Shown here piece by piece: positions 6,604 through 14,542 of a stretch of DNA of 28,953 nt. The notes below the pieces were generated by a model. It worked only from the letters and a program-made list of their open reading frames with translations, was not told the origin of the DNA and made no database searches. The stretch is from a virus, in IMG/VR virus record IMGVR_UViG_3300044971_000211, positions 1-28,953 of that record; one strand, given 5' to 3'. Position 1 is the first letter of the stretch. The number at the start of each line of letters is the position of its first letter. The position numbers and the translations under genes are program-made.

Positions 6604-8778
6604 ATGCCTCTACAAAAACTCCAGTTCCGGCCCGGTGTAAACCGAGAGTCCACCACGCTCGCCAATGAGGGCGGTTGGTTTGAGAGCGACAAAGTGCGCT
6701 TTCGCTCGGGTTCGGCAGAGAAGATTGGTGGCTGGGTTGCCGACACTGGCACATCTAATGCTACGCTGGCTCCTCCTACGGGCTCGTTCTGGGGGACTTG
6801 CCGGTCGCTGTGGAATTGGATTACGCTGTCTAGCTACAACCTGCTGGGTGTTGGTACGAACCTCAAGTTCTATATCCAGAACGGCACTGGTGGCACTTTC
6901 TACGACATCACCCCGATTCGTCTTACAACCGCTGCCGGTGATGTGACTTTTGCAGCCACCAACGGCTCAACCACCCTGACAGTTACCGATGCCGCGCACG
7001 GAGCGCAGGCTGGGGACTTTGTTACGTACAGTGGCGCTATTGCGCTAAGCACTCAAACGTACACAGCAGATGCCGGTACAGATAAAATTACTTTTACAAC
7101 GGCGCTTGCAAACGGGACAACCCTTCAATTATTTACAACAGGCACAGCCCCCGCAGGACTAGCAATTGCCACCACCTACTTTGTTGTAAATAGTGACACA
7201 CCAACAGCTTCGTGCAAGCTCTCTTTGACTTCAGGCGGCACAGCTATTGACATAACAGGCGCTGGCACAGGCACTCAAACCTTTGCCTTGACCACGGGAA
7301 TTACCGCCACCGTGCTCAATAAAGAGTATCGCGTAGTGTCCGTCACCAGCAACAACGTCTACACAATCACTTCTACTGTTGCGGCAAACGCTTCGGACGT
7401 TGGCAATGGCGGCAGCGCTACTGTGGGTGCGTACCAAATTACAACCGGCTCGGATGTTTCTACAACCAGTGTGGGCTGGGGCGCTGGTGGGTGGGGTGGT
7501 ATCACCACCGGATATACGAGTACGGGTTGGGGTTCGCCCGCCCCCGCTGGTGTCGGCTTTGGTTCTCAGCTTCGTCTGTGGAGTCAGTCTAACTACGGTG
7601 AAGATTTAATTTTTAATCCCCGTGGCGGCGGGCTGTACTACTGGGATACCAACGCCAACCCAAACATTTTTGATCGCGGAACTCTACTTACCACCGGGGA
7701 CACCCCAGATTTCTGCAACATAGTTATGGTGTCGGACGCCTCACGCTTTGTCATTGGTTTTGGGGTAAACGACTACGGCTCCGCCGTACAGAACCCAATG
7801 TTAATACGTTGGTCAGACCAAGAAGATTACACACAGTGGACACCTGCTATTACCAATCAAGCTGGCAGCTTTACACTTAGTGACGGCTCGCAGATCGTTA
7901 CTACCATGCAGGCTCGGCAAGAGATTCTGGTCTGGACAGACTCCGCGCTGTATTCCATGCAGTATTTGGGTGCTCCCTACGTCTGGGGGTTCCAGATTCT
8001 CGCCGATAACCTATCTATTGCTAGCCAGAACGCAGTGGCTACGGCCAACAACGTGACTTACTGGATGGGGGTGGACAAGTTCTACATGTACTCTGGTCGC
8101 GTTGAAACGCTGCCCTGCACCCTGCGCTCCTATGTTTACAACGACATCAACATAGCGCAGGCGTCTCAGTTCTTTGCTGGAACAAACGAGGGGTTTAATG
8201 AGATTTGGTGGTACTACTGCTCGGCCAACTCCGACACCATCGACAAGTACGTGGTGTACAACTACCTTGAGCGCATCTGGTACTACGGCACGTTAAACCG
8301 CTCTGCTTGGCTGGACAGCCCTCTGCGTATAGAGCCTATGGCGACCACCTACGGCAATCAGCTTGTGTATCACGAGACTGGCGTGGATGACGGCACAACC
8401 AACCCGCCTTCGGCCATTACCGCGTACGTACAGTCCGCTGACTTTGACATCGGTGACGGGCACAACTTTGGTTTTGTCTGGAGGCTTATTCCTGACGTGA
8501 CCTTTGACGGCTCTACGGTCACTGCTCCTACGCTGGACTTCACGGTTCGGCCTCGGCAGTTCCCCGGCTCTAACTATGGCAACGCAAACAATCCCGAGGT
8601 GATAAGCAGCATCAGCTACGCCGGACAACGTACGTACAACGTGCAGCAGTTTACTGAACAGGTCTATGTCAGGATTCGCGGGCGTCAGATGGCATTCAAA
8701 GTTAGCTCCGACACGCTGGGCACAGCTTGGCAGCTTGGTGTTCCTCGTATTGAAGTCCGACCAGACGGCAGAAGGTAA
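6604..8778 (+). CDS. Tail hub/nozzle or DNA-stabilisation protein (P22 gp10/T7 gp12-like candidate)
   Basis: A 724-residue beta-rich structural protein. It opens with LQKLQFRPGVNRESTT and later DKVRFRSGSAEKIGGW (residues ~27-44), a start shared by a common podovirus virion family. From ~300 onward it shows repeated beta blades with motifs such as DLIFNPRGGGLYYWD, MLIRWSDQEDYTQW and VTYWMGVDKFYMYSGRVE, consistent with a propeller-like tail component as in P22 gp10 or T7 gp12. Those assign it to the lower tail, sealing packaged DNA; the link is by style and position, not proven. Residues ~145-232 are an inserted cassette also present in the 1474-3282 gene. Trp/Gly-rich VGWGAGGWGG lies near 295. 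Weak GGGAAA Shine-Dalgarno before ATG 6604. Confidence 0.65.
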   Translation: MPLQKLQFRPGVNRESTTLANEGGWFESDKVRFRSGSAEKIGGWVADTGTSNATLAPPTGSFWGTCRSLWNWITLSSYNLLGVGTNLKFYIQNGTGGTFYDITPIRLTTAAGDVTFAATNGSTTLTVTDAAHGAQAGDFVTYSGAIALSTQTYTADAGTDKITFTTALANGTTLQLFTTGTAPAGLAIATTYFVVNSDTPTASCKLSLTSGGTAIDITGAGTGTQTFALTTGITATVLNKEYRVVSVTSNNVYTITSTVAANASDVGNGGSATVGAYQITTGSDVSTTSVGWGAGGWGGITTGYTSTGWGSPAPAGVGFGSQLRLWSQSNYGEDLIFNPRGGGLYYWDTNANPNIFDRGTLLTTGDTPDFCNIVMVSDASRFVIGFGVNDYGSAVQNPMLIRWSDQEDYTQWTPAITNQAGSFTLSDGSQIVTTMQARQEILVWTDSALYSMQYLGAPYVWGFQILADNLSIASQNAVATANNVTYWMGVDKFYMYSGRVETLPCTLRSYVYNDINIAQASQFFAGTNEGFNEIWWYYCSANSDTIDKYVVYNYLERIWYYGTLNRSAWLDSPLRIEPMATTYGNQLVYHETGVDDGTTNPPSAITAYVQSADFDIGDGHNFGFVWRLIPDVTFDGSTVTAPTLDFTVRPRQFPGSNYGNANNPEVISSISYAGQRTYNVQQFTEQVYVRIRGRQMAFKVSSDTLGTAWQLGVPRIEVRPDGRR
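7036..7299 (+). repeat. Fourth copy of the PTGL...YFVVN beta cassette, inserted in the tail hub gene
   Basis: About 88 codons carrying GTAPAGLAIATTYFVVN then KLSLTSGGTAIDITGAGTG, closely like the cassettes in the fibre-like gene at 2185-3096. The bases TTTGTTGTAAATA are identical between this copy and copy 1 there (2253-2267 region). The flanks VTYSGA and ITATVLNKEY read as one interrupted beta domain. Edges estimated by eye. Confidence 0.65.
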
Positions 8779-8780
8779 GC

Positions 8781-9095
8781 ATGAGCAACCCTCTAGTCCG
8801 CGCCCCGCGCTTACCGACTGCCCCGGTTGAGTACGATACTCAATATATGGCGTCGCTTCTTAGCACCTTGCGGCTGTATTTCAATGCGTTGGACAACCCC
8901 GGCGCAGTAGTTGCGTCCACAAAAAATATAAACAACGAAATCGTCACCGCGCTTAGTTTTAGCCAGCCCGACCCTGTAACTCCCGGGACTTTGCGTATCA
9001 GTCTTCCAACAGAAGTTGACGAAGCAGCGGGCAGGCTTAAAACTGGGGACGTCTACTACGACACAACTTCGTTTGTGCTAAAGGTAGCACCATGA
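8781..9095 (+). CDS. Small conserved-looking structural-region protein, unknown
   Basis: A 104-residue protein two bases after the tail hub stop, with AAGGTAAGC before ATG. Features: NPLVRAPRLPTAP start, an aromatic helix QYMASLLSTLRLYFNALDN (residues ~22-40), and a C-terminal beta hairpin GDVYYDTTSFVLKVAP. The short Leu/Tyr-rich helix plus a strand that ends at the stop suggest a small adaptor that packs on a larger ring or fibre. I do not recognise a named family. Position between tail hub and ejection-protein genes suggests a minor virion or assembly protein. Confidence 0.65.
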   Translation: MSNPLVRAPRLPTAPVEYDTQYMASLLSTLRLYFNALDNPGAVVASTKNINNEIVTALSFSQPDPVTPGTLRISLPTEVDEAAGRLKTGDVYYDTTSFVLKVAP

Positions 9096-9129
9096 TAAAC
9101 TCGACCCACCCCCGATTTCAGAGGACTCC

Positions 9130-11238
9130 ATGAACCAACAAACTGCACAAGGACTCGCTTCGCTTGGTCGCGGACCGGACTCTATGCTGGTACACATGGC
9201 CCCCCAAGAGGTTGCGGGTCTGCAAGCGCTTGCCATGAAACACGGCGGCTCCCTCACAATTAACCCAGAAACAGGTCTACCAGAGGCAGGCTTCCTGTCA
9301 ACCATCTTGCCTATGGTGGCGGGCTTTGCGCTTGGCCCTGCCGGGTTTGGGCTGATGTCTTCCGCTATGGCGGGTATCACGGTTGGGGGCATTTCTGCTC
9401 TTACTTCCGGCAGCTTGTCCAAGGGTTTGATGGCCGGTCTTGGCGCGTATGGCGGTGCTGGACTAGGCGAAAGCCTGATGGGCGCGGGTACAGGGTCGTT
9501 GTCTTCTGCTGCTGGCGCAGGCGCACCGCAAGTAGCTGCTGAATCTATTGTTCCTCAAGCCGCTATGCCTGCGGCCACTAATGCTGCGGCTACTAATGTT
9601 GCGGCTACTAATGTTGCGGCAGCGGCTCCGGATGTTTTTGGGGGCACAGCAAACGAAATTGCCAGCGCCTACGGGTACCCAACACTTGCAGCTCCAACAG
9701 TGCCTGCAATCAACGCAGCGCAAATAGTCCCAACAGTTACACAGGCCCCCGTTGCTGCATCTGTGTACGCGCCAGCCGAAAGCATGGGCGCGGCGTTAGC
9801 ACGAGATCAAGCCGCCGCACAAGCTGTTGGCAGTAAACTGGCCTCAACAGGAGCCGCAGATACACTTGGCGCAGGGTTTAAGGCTATTACGGCCAGCCCT
9901 AGTGCCGCGCTGGAGTTTGCCAAAGCCAACAAAATGACGCTTGGTGCACTAGGCATTTCCGCCCTTGCGGGTATGCAGCCAGACGACTTGAATGCCCCGG
10001 AACAAAACCCCGGCATGATCCGCCCATACACATACGCCCGCACTAAAAATAAAGAAGCGTTTGAGGACGTGGAAGGCACACCGTTGTCGTCTAAAGAACG
10101 CCGGTACTTTGATGAAAAATACGCAGCGCTTACCCCCTACAAGGCCCCCGGCGCAGAGTACATGGCAGAGGGTGGCCCTGTTGAGGACATGTCAAATGCC
10201 AACGCTATCGGCATGAACACCGGCTACCCCCAGTCAGACATCCGTGCAGGCGCGTACGCAACCCCGTACCAACAGCCAATTAGCCGCAATGTAGTCACAG
10301 GGGCACAGGACGCGGCTGTCAACCCATACACAGGCCAACCGCAGTTTGCCGAAGGTGGCTCCGTAGGCGGCTACACATACGACCCTGAGACGGGTATCTA
10401 CACCAAGAAGGGTGGCACGGGAGCCACAACGGTTTCTCCTATTGGGGGCATTTCGGGGGCCAGTGGTTCAAGTGACATGCAGCCGATGGACCCGAAAACG
10501 CTTGAATTTCTTGAGAAAGAGACTCCTGCTGAGCGTGAATCTCGTATGCTGGGGATTAACAGCCTTTTGCAAAACGCAGTGAACTTTGCCGTCCCCGGCG
10601 TGGGGTTTGTAAACTCATTGCCCGGCATGTTGTCAAGCGCAACTGCTGGCCAAATTGCAAACTTTTTTAATCCCCCCGGCGCGGTTAATTACGATATTCC
10701 TGTGGTAGATGCGGTTCCGACATTTTATACACCCGAAGGTAGATACGGCTTCACGGCTGAGCAACCGGGAACCCCCTCTCCAGATAGTGGTGGCGGTAAC
10801 CAATCTGGTAACTCAGAAACTGGGGGCCAAGGTACAGGTGACGGCGGTGCGGGTAGTGGTGGCGGGCGAAGCGCGGGTGATGCTCGTGGCGGGTTCTACA
10901 ACAACGGCAAGTTTGACCAGCGCCCAGCAAACATGGCTCAAGGCGGCATCTCCAATCTTGGCGACTACTCCGACGGCGGCAGACTTCTGCGTGGCCCCGG
11001 TGATGGCGTGTCCGATGACATTCCTGCAATGATTGGCCAAAAACAGCAAGCCCGTCTTGCCGATGGTGAGTTTGTAGTCCCTGCGCGAATTGTGTCCGAG
11101 CTGGGTAACGGCTCCACCGAAGCTGGCGCTCGTCAGTTGTACGCCATGATGGACCGGGTGCAGAAAGCCCGCAAGAAAACAGTCGGCAAAGACAAAGTGG
11201 CAACAAATAGCAGGGCAGCTAAACTTCTACCGGCATGA
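9130..11238 (+). CDS. Large internal/ejection-type virion protein
   Basis: A 702-residue protein with GAGGACTCC before ATG. Residues ~55-130 are a long Gly/Ala/Leu hydrophobic stretch (PMVAGFALGPAGFGLMSSAM and following), likely membrane-inserting; ~130-260 is Ala-rich with AATN repeats. The middle and C-terminal parts are Gly/Pro-rich and carry three copies of the motif A-x-GG-x: MAEGGPV at 345, FAEGGSV at 406, MAQGGIS at 602. Near the end is a distinct block, RGPGDGVSDDIPAMIG followed by ARLADGEFVVPARIV (residues ~620-655) and NGSTEAGARQLYAMMDRV, seen in many environmental phage proteins. Membrane-active N terminus plus neighbours suggest a DNA-ejection or inner-core protein. The next gene starts within its stop (ATGA). 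Confidence 0.65.
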   Translation: MNQQTAQGLASLGRGPDSMLVHMAPQEVAGLQALAMKHGGSLTINPETGLPEAGFLSTILPMVAGFALGPAGFGLMSSAMAGITVGGISALTSGSLSKGLMAGLGAYGGAGLGESLMGAGTGSLSSAAGAGAPQVAAESIVPQAAMPAATNAAATNVAATNVAAAAPDVFGGTANEIASAYGYPTLAAPTVPAINAAQIVPTVTQAPVAASVYAPAESMGAALARDQAAAQAVGSKLASTGAADTLGAGFKAITASPSAALEFAKANKMTLGALGISALAGMQPDDLNAPEQNPGMIRPYTYARTKNKEAFEDVEGTPLSSKERRYFDEKYAALTPYKAPGAEYMAEGGPVEDMSNANAIGMNTGYPQSDIRAGAYATPYQQPISRNVVTGAQDAAVNPYTGQPQFAEGGSVGGYTYDPETGIYTKKGGTGATTVSPIGGISGASGSSDMQPMDPKTLEFLEKETPAERESRMLGINSLLQNAVNFAVPGVGFVNSLPGMLSSATAGQIANFFNPPGAVNYDIPVVDAVPTFYTPEGRYGFTAEQPGTPSPDSGGGNQSGNSETGGQGTGDGGAGSGGGRSAGDARGGFYNNGKFDQRPANMAQGGISNLGDYSDGGRLLRGPGDGVSDDIPAMIGQKQQARLADGEFVVPARIVSELGNGSTEAGARQLYAMMDRVQKARKKTVGKDKVATNSRAAKLLPA

Positions 11239-11687
11239 ACATTGTGTATGAAGACACCCCGCCAATGCAGTTTCTGGAAGAGCTTAAACCGCTGTTCCCG
11301 ATTCACTATGACGAGCTGTGTGTCACCAAGGACTTCCCGTTAAAACCAGACTACGAAGCCTACACAAGACTGAACAGCGCCGGGATGTTGCGGTGCATTA
11401 CTTGCCGAGCAGATGATGAGTTGATAGGGTATGCGATCTTTGTTGTGCAGCCGCATTTACACTACAGTACGTGCCTTACTGCCTTTGAAGACATTTATTT
11501 CATCAAGAAAGAATTTCGTAAGGGGCGGATCGGAATCCGACTGTTCCAGTACGCGGAGAGTGCGCTTAAACGTGTGGGGGTCAACCGCATCATTATGCAC
11601 ACCAAGATTCACATGGACAATTCTCGGTTGTTTGAGTACTTGGGGTACAAGATGACTGACAAGCTATTTACAAAGATACTGGATTAG
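11235..11687 (+). CDS. GNAT-family N-acetyltransferase
   Basis: A 150-residue protein with ATGA overlap to the upstream virion gene and no clear Shine-Dalgarno of its own, so translation is probably coupled. The GNAT core is visible: LIGYAIFVVQPH strand (~63-74), EDIYFIKKEFRKGRIGIRLF (~85-104) with the acetyl-CoA pyrophosphate-binding R-K-G-R-I-G-I-R loop, then helix QYAESALKRVGVNRIIMHT and the closing NSRLFEYLGYKMT. In this superfamily the enzyme moves acetyl from acetyl-CoA to an amine on protein or small molecule. Being inside the ejection-protein block, it may modify virion proteins or act early in the host; substrate unknown. Confidence 0.85.
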   Translation: MNIVYEDTPPMQFLEELKPLFPIHYDELCVTKDFPLKPDYEAYTRLNSAGMLRCITCRADDELIGYAIFVVQPHLHYSTCLTAFEDIYFIKKEFRKGRIGIRLFQYAESALKRVGVNRIIMHTKIHMDNSRLFEYLGYKMTDKLFTKILD

Positions 11688-11696
11688 GAGCCCTCT

Positions 11697-12812
11697 ATGA
11701 GCTATTCCCGCAGACAACTCTACGCAGCAGGCGAGCCGTTTGGCGAGGGTGCTACGCGCCACAAAGTTGGTGGTCGTGTCTATGGCGGCGGGGGTAGTTC
11801 AGCGCCAGCTCCAACAAGCACAACCAATACAACAACCAGCATCCCTGACTACGCCAAGCCGTATGTTGAGAAGATGCTCGGCAAGACGGAGGCGCTCTCT
11901 GAGACCCCGTACCAGACCTACGACCGTGACCGGATTGCAGGGTTTACCCCAATGCAGCAGCAGGCGTTCCAAGGCGCTCAGGGGATGCAGACTTCTGGCC
12001 TGACGGGTCTTGGCGGGCAGTATGCAGGCGCGGCTACGCTGGGCGCTCTGGGTACAAACTACGACCCCACCCAGTTTCAAGGCGGGCAATTTGGCCAGCA
12101 AGACGCGCAGCAATACATGTCCCCGTACATGCAGAGTGTTGTTGACATCCAGCAGCGAGAAGCCCAACGTCAAGGTGACATTGCCGGTACACAACTAGCG
12201 GGCCAAGCCACTAAATCAGGCGCGTTTGGCGGGGGCCGTCAAGCCATCATGGAGGCCGAAGCTGCCCGGAATCTGGCTACGCAAAAGGGCGACATCCAAG
12301 CGCAGGGCTTGCAGTCCTCATACCAGCAGGCGCAAGCCCAGTTCAATGCCGACCAAGCTCGTCGTATGCAAGCGCAGCAGCTTTCGGAGCAGTCCAAACA
12401 GTACGGCGCGGGTCTCGGCCTTCAAGGTCTTCAGACTGCGTTACAAGGCGCGGGTCAGATGGGCACGCTTGGCGGTCAGCAGTTTGCGCAGGGTATGGAC
12501 ATTAACAAGCTCCAGCAGTCTTACGGCACGCAGCAACAGCAGCAAGAACAGAACATCCTGTCGCAGCAGTATCAGGACTTCCTGAACCAGCAGAACTATC
12601 CATACAAACAGTTGGGCTTTCAGTCTGACATGCTGCGCGGTCTGCCGCTGTCACAAGCGTCTCAACAGATGTATCAGCAGCAGCCCTCGTTGTTGTCTCA
12701 AGGGGCGGGTCTCGCCACCGCAGGCTACGGCATAAGCCGCATGGCAGATGGCGGCGCAGTAGAACAACGACCTGCCGGTCTGGCCGAGTTGGCAATCTCA
12801 AGAATGGCGTAA
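11697..12812 (+). CDS. Gln-rich internal/ejection-type virion protein
   Basis: A 371-residue protein with AGGAG six bases before ATG. N-terminal ~45 residues are Ser/Thr/Gly-rich with KVGGRVYGGGGSS. Then DYAKPYVEKMLGKTEAL and DRDRIAGFTPMQQQAF (~75-90), followed by a Gln/Ala-rich helical region with YMSPYMQSVVDIQQREAQRQ (~140-160) and AFGGGRQAIMEAEAARN (~175-192). Long Gln-rich coiled helices (190-310) fit proteins that line the ejection tube of podoviruses. Near the C terminus is MADGGAVE (residue 349), the motif shared with both neighbours. No enzyme motif seen. Role as an ejection protein (P22 gp7/gp20 position) is inferred from context. Confidence 0.65.
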   Translation: MSYSRRQLYAAGEPFGEGATRHKVGGRVYGGGGSSAPAPTSTTNTTTSIPDYAKPYVEKMLGKTEALSETPYQTYDRDRIAGFTPMQQQAFQGAQGMQTSGLTGLGGQYAGAATLGALGTNYDPTQFQGGQFGQQDAQQYMSPYMQSVVDIQQREAQRQGDIAGTQLAGQATKSGAFGGGRQAIMEAEAARNLATQKGDIQAQGLQSSYQQAQAQFNADQARRMQAQQLSEQSKQYGAGLGLQGLQTALQGAGQMGTLGGQQFAQGMDINKLQQSYGTQQQQQEQNILSQQYQDFLNQQNYPYKQLGFQSDMLRGLPLSQASQQMYQQQPSLLSQGAGLATAGYGISRMADGGAVEQRPAGLAELAISRMA

Positions 12813-12821
12813 GGGTAAACC

Positions 12822-14459
12822 ATGATTAACGTCAATCAGATCACTTCTCAACTGGCCCGGATGCCAGATCAAGCGTTGCAGCAGTACGCCATGATGCACA
12901 AGAACGACCCGTACACGGTGTCGCTGGCGCTGTCCGAGTCCAACCGCCGCAAGCAGATGCGCGATGCCGCGCAGGGCCAGCAAGGTATGGGCGAACAGCC
13001 CAAGGTAGTAGACCAAGGTATTGCAGAGATGCTGCCACAGGCTCCCCAGCCCATGCCAGAAGATGTGGGTATTGGCGCTCTCCCAGCGCCCAACATGCAG
13101 GGCATGGCCGGTGGCGGCATCGTGGCGTTTGGTGACGGCGGAGAAGTTCAACGCTTTCAAACCGGGGGGGTTCCCCGTGTTGGATCACACGGACTGGCCT
13201 CGATAATTCCAGACAAAACAGGCTACGAAGGCATGGGGATTTTGGAATTTTTGCAAGCCTTTGGAACGGACATGCTGAACAAGCTGCCCACCGAAGACAA
13301 AGAGCGCCTCAAACAAAATCAGGTCAAAAAAGAAGCCGCCGGTGTAGTAGACATGAGTGCGTACAGACCTCGCCCAACTATGGAAGCCGGACAGGAAGCC
13401 GCGTTGTACGAAAAAGCGGGGTTGATGCCCAGCGCTCCTGTCGTTATTCCCCCAGTAGATACGGGGGTTGTCGGCACGCAAACACCCGCTTCCAGTGTTA
13501 AAACTCCCCCTGTTGCGGGTCCTCGTCCGGCTTCTGCGCCTGCGCCTGCTGCTCCGGCAGGCTTGTCGTATCTTGACCGGTTGAAGGCTGCACAAACAGC
13601 AATGGGGCCAACCGTAAATCCCGAGCAGGTGGCAATGGACGCACTTGTTGCCGAGCGCAACAGGGGCGCAGCCGACAGCAAAAAAGAACTTGAAGCGGAC
13701 ATTGCATCCCGCGCTGACCAGTTTAAAAACCGGGAAGAGCGTACTAACAAACGTCAAACCGAGTTGGATAAGTCCAAAGATGCCAACACCGGCATGGCAC
13801 TCCTTGAAGCGGGTCTGGCAATGATGCAGTCTCGCGGTCCCGGGCTTGCTGGCATTGCTCAAGGCGCTGGAGTCGGCCTCAAACAGTACCAGTCCGGCAT
13901 CAAAGACCTGAAAGCGGCGCAGGAGAAACTGGACGAGGCCCGTGATCGCACAGACGAGCTGAAGCAGAACCAGTCCATGATGGACAAGAGTGCCGTTCGC
14001 GCCGCAAACAAAGACATCCGGGACGCGTCATTGGCTGGGCAGCAGTACCAGATTGATGCCCGTATGAAAATTTACGGTGAGAACCGAACGGATGCCCGCG
14101 CTGGAATTGCCAGCGATATAGCTGTTTCCGAAGCCGCCAAAACGCGAGCCACGCAACTGCAAGCGGCGGGTATAGCTGCTGCACCGGGACTTGCCCGCAA
14201 CAAAATGCTGGCCGCTTCACAAAGTGATACGGCAAAAGCGCGTACGGAGTACGGCAAGTTGCAAGCCAAAGTCATGTCTGACTTGAGCGCCGACCCCCAA
14301 TACACTATGGCTACCGACGCTGTAAAGGCGCAGATGGCCACAACCCGTTTGCGTGCTGCGCTTCTGAACAATCCATTCCTGTCTGCGTATGCGGCTGGAA
14401 TCGGTTTTAGTGCTGCACCGGCAGGCACAGGTGCAGTGCGAGAGCTGGACGAAGATTGA
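12822..14459 (+). CDS. Internal/ejection-type virion protein with coiled coil
   Basis: A 545-residue protein, AAGGG before ATG. Residues 1-45 (VNQITSQLARMPDQALQQYA, NDPYTVSLALSESNRRKQMR) match a start I recall from many environmental podovirus genomes without assigned function. Residues ~95-116 hold MAGGGIVAFGDGGEVQRF, a long version of the A-x-GG-x-V motif of the two genes upstream. A Pro/Ala-rich linker (~205-250) follows, then charged helices and coiled coils (~265-430) with MALLEAGLAMMQSRGPGLAG in the middle. Likely a DNA-ejection protein or inner-core component acting with its neighbours and the giant protein downstream. No catalytic motif visible. Confidence 0.65.
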   Translation: MINVNQITSQLARMPDQALQQYAMMHKNDPYTVSLALSESNRRKQMRDAAQGQQGMGEQPKVVDQGIAEMLPQAPQPMPEDVGIGALPAPNMQGMAGGGIVAFGDGGEVQRFQTGGVPRVGSHGLASIIPDKTGYEGMGILEFLQAFGTDMLNKLPTEDKERLKQNQVKKEAAGVVDMSAYRPRPTMEAGQEAALYEKAGLMPSAPVVIPPVDTGVVGTQTPASSVKTPPVAGPRPASAPAPAAPAGLSYLDRLKAAQTAMGPTVNPEQVAMDALVAERNRGAADSKKELEADIASRADQFKNREERTNKRQTELDKSKDANTGMALLEAGLAMMQSRGPGLAGIAQGAGVGLKQYQSGIKDLKAAQEKLDEARDRTDELKQNQSMMDKSAVRAANKDIRDASLAGQQYQIDARMKIYGENRTDARAGIASDIAVSEAAKTRATQLQAAGIAAAPGLARNKMLAASQSDTAKARTEYGKLQAKVMSDLSADPQYTMATDAVKAQMATTRLRAALLNNPFLSAYAAGIGFSAAPAGTGAVRELDED

Positions 14460-14542
14460 TAAGCGTGCGAAAATAAGCTACGTCTTCCCGGACCTGACCC
14501 CCCGGGGAGTCGCTTACCCAACGGTCTCACAATTCGATTGAT
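14460..14542 (+). other. 83-bp leader before the giant gene, possible hairpin
   Basis: TTCCCGG (14488-14494 region) can pair with CCGGGGA (about 14505-14511) around a 10-base loop, and outer ATAAGC/GCTTA copies flank it. There is no run of T after it, so it is not a standard terminator. There is also no AGGAG-type site before ATG 14543. It may be an RNA structure that controls translation of the 9.4-kb gene, or nothing. Confidence 0.25.

Noticed and set aside
14460-14542. tRNA-like segment (ggtctcacaattcgatt)
   Set aside because: No acceptor stem, anticodon arm or paired T stem could be formed.
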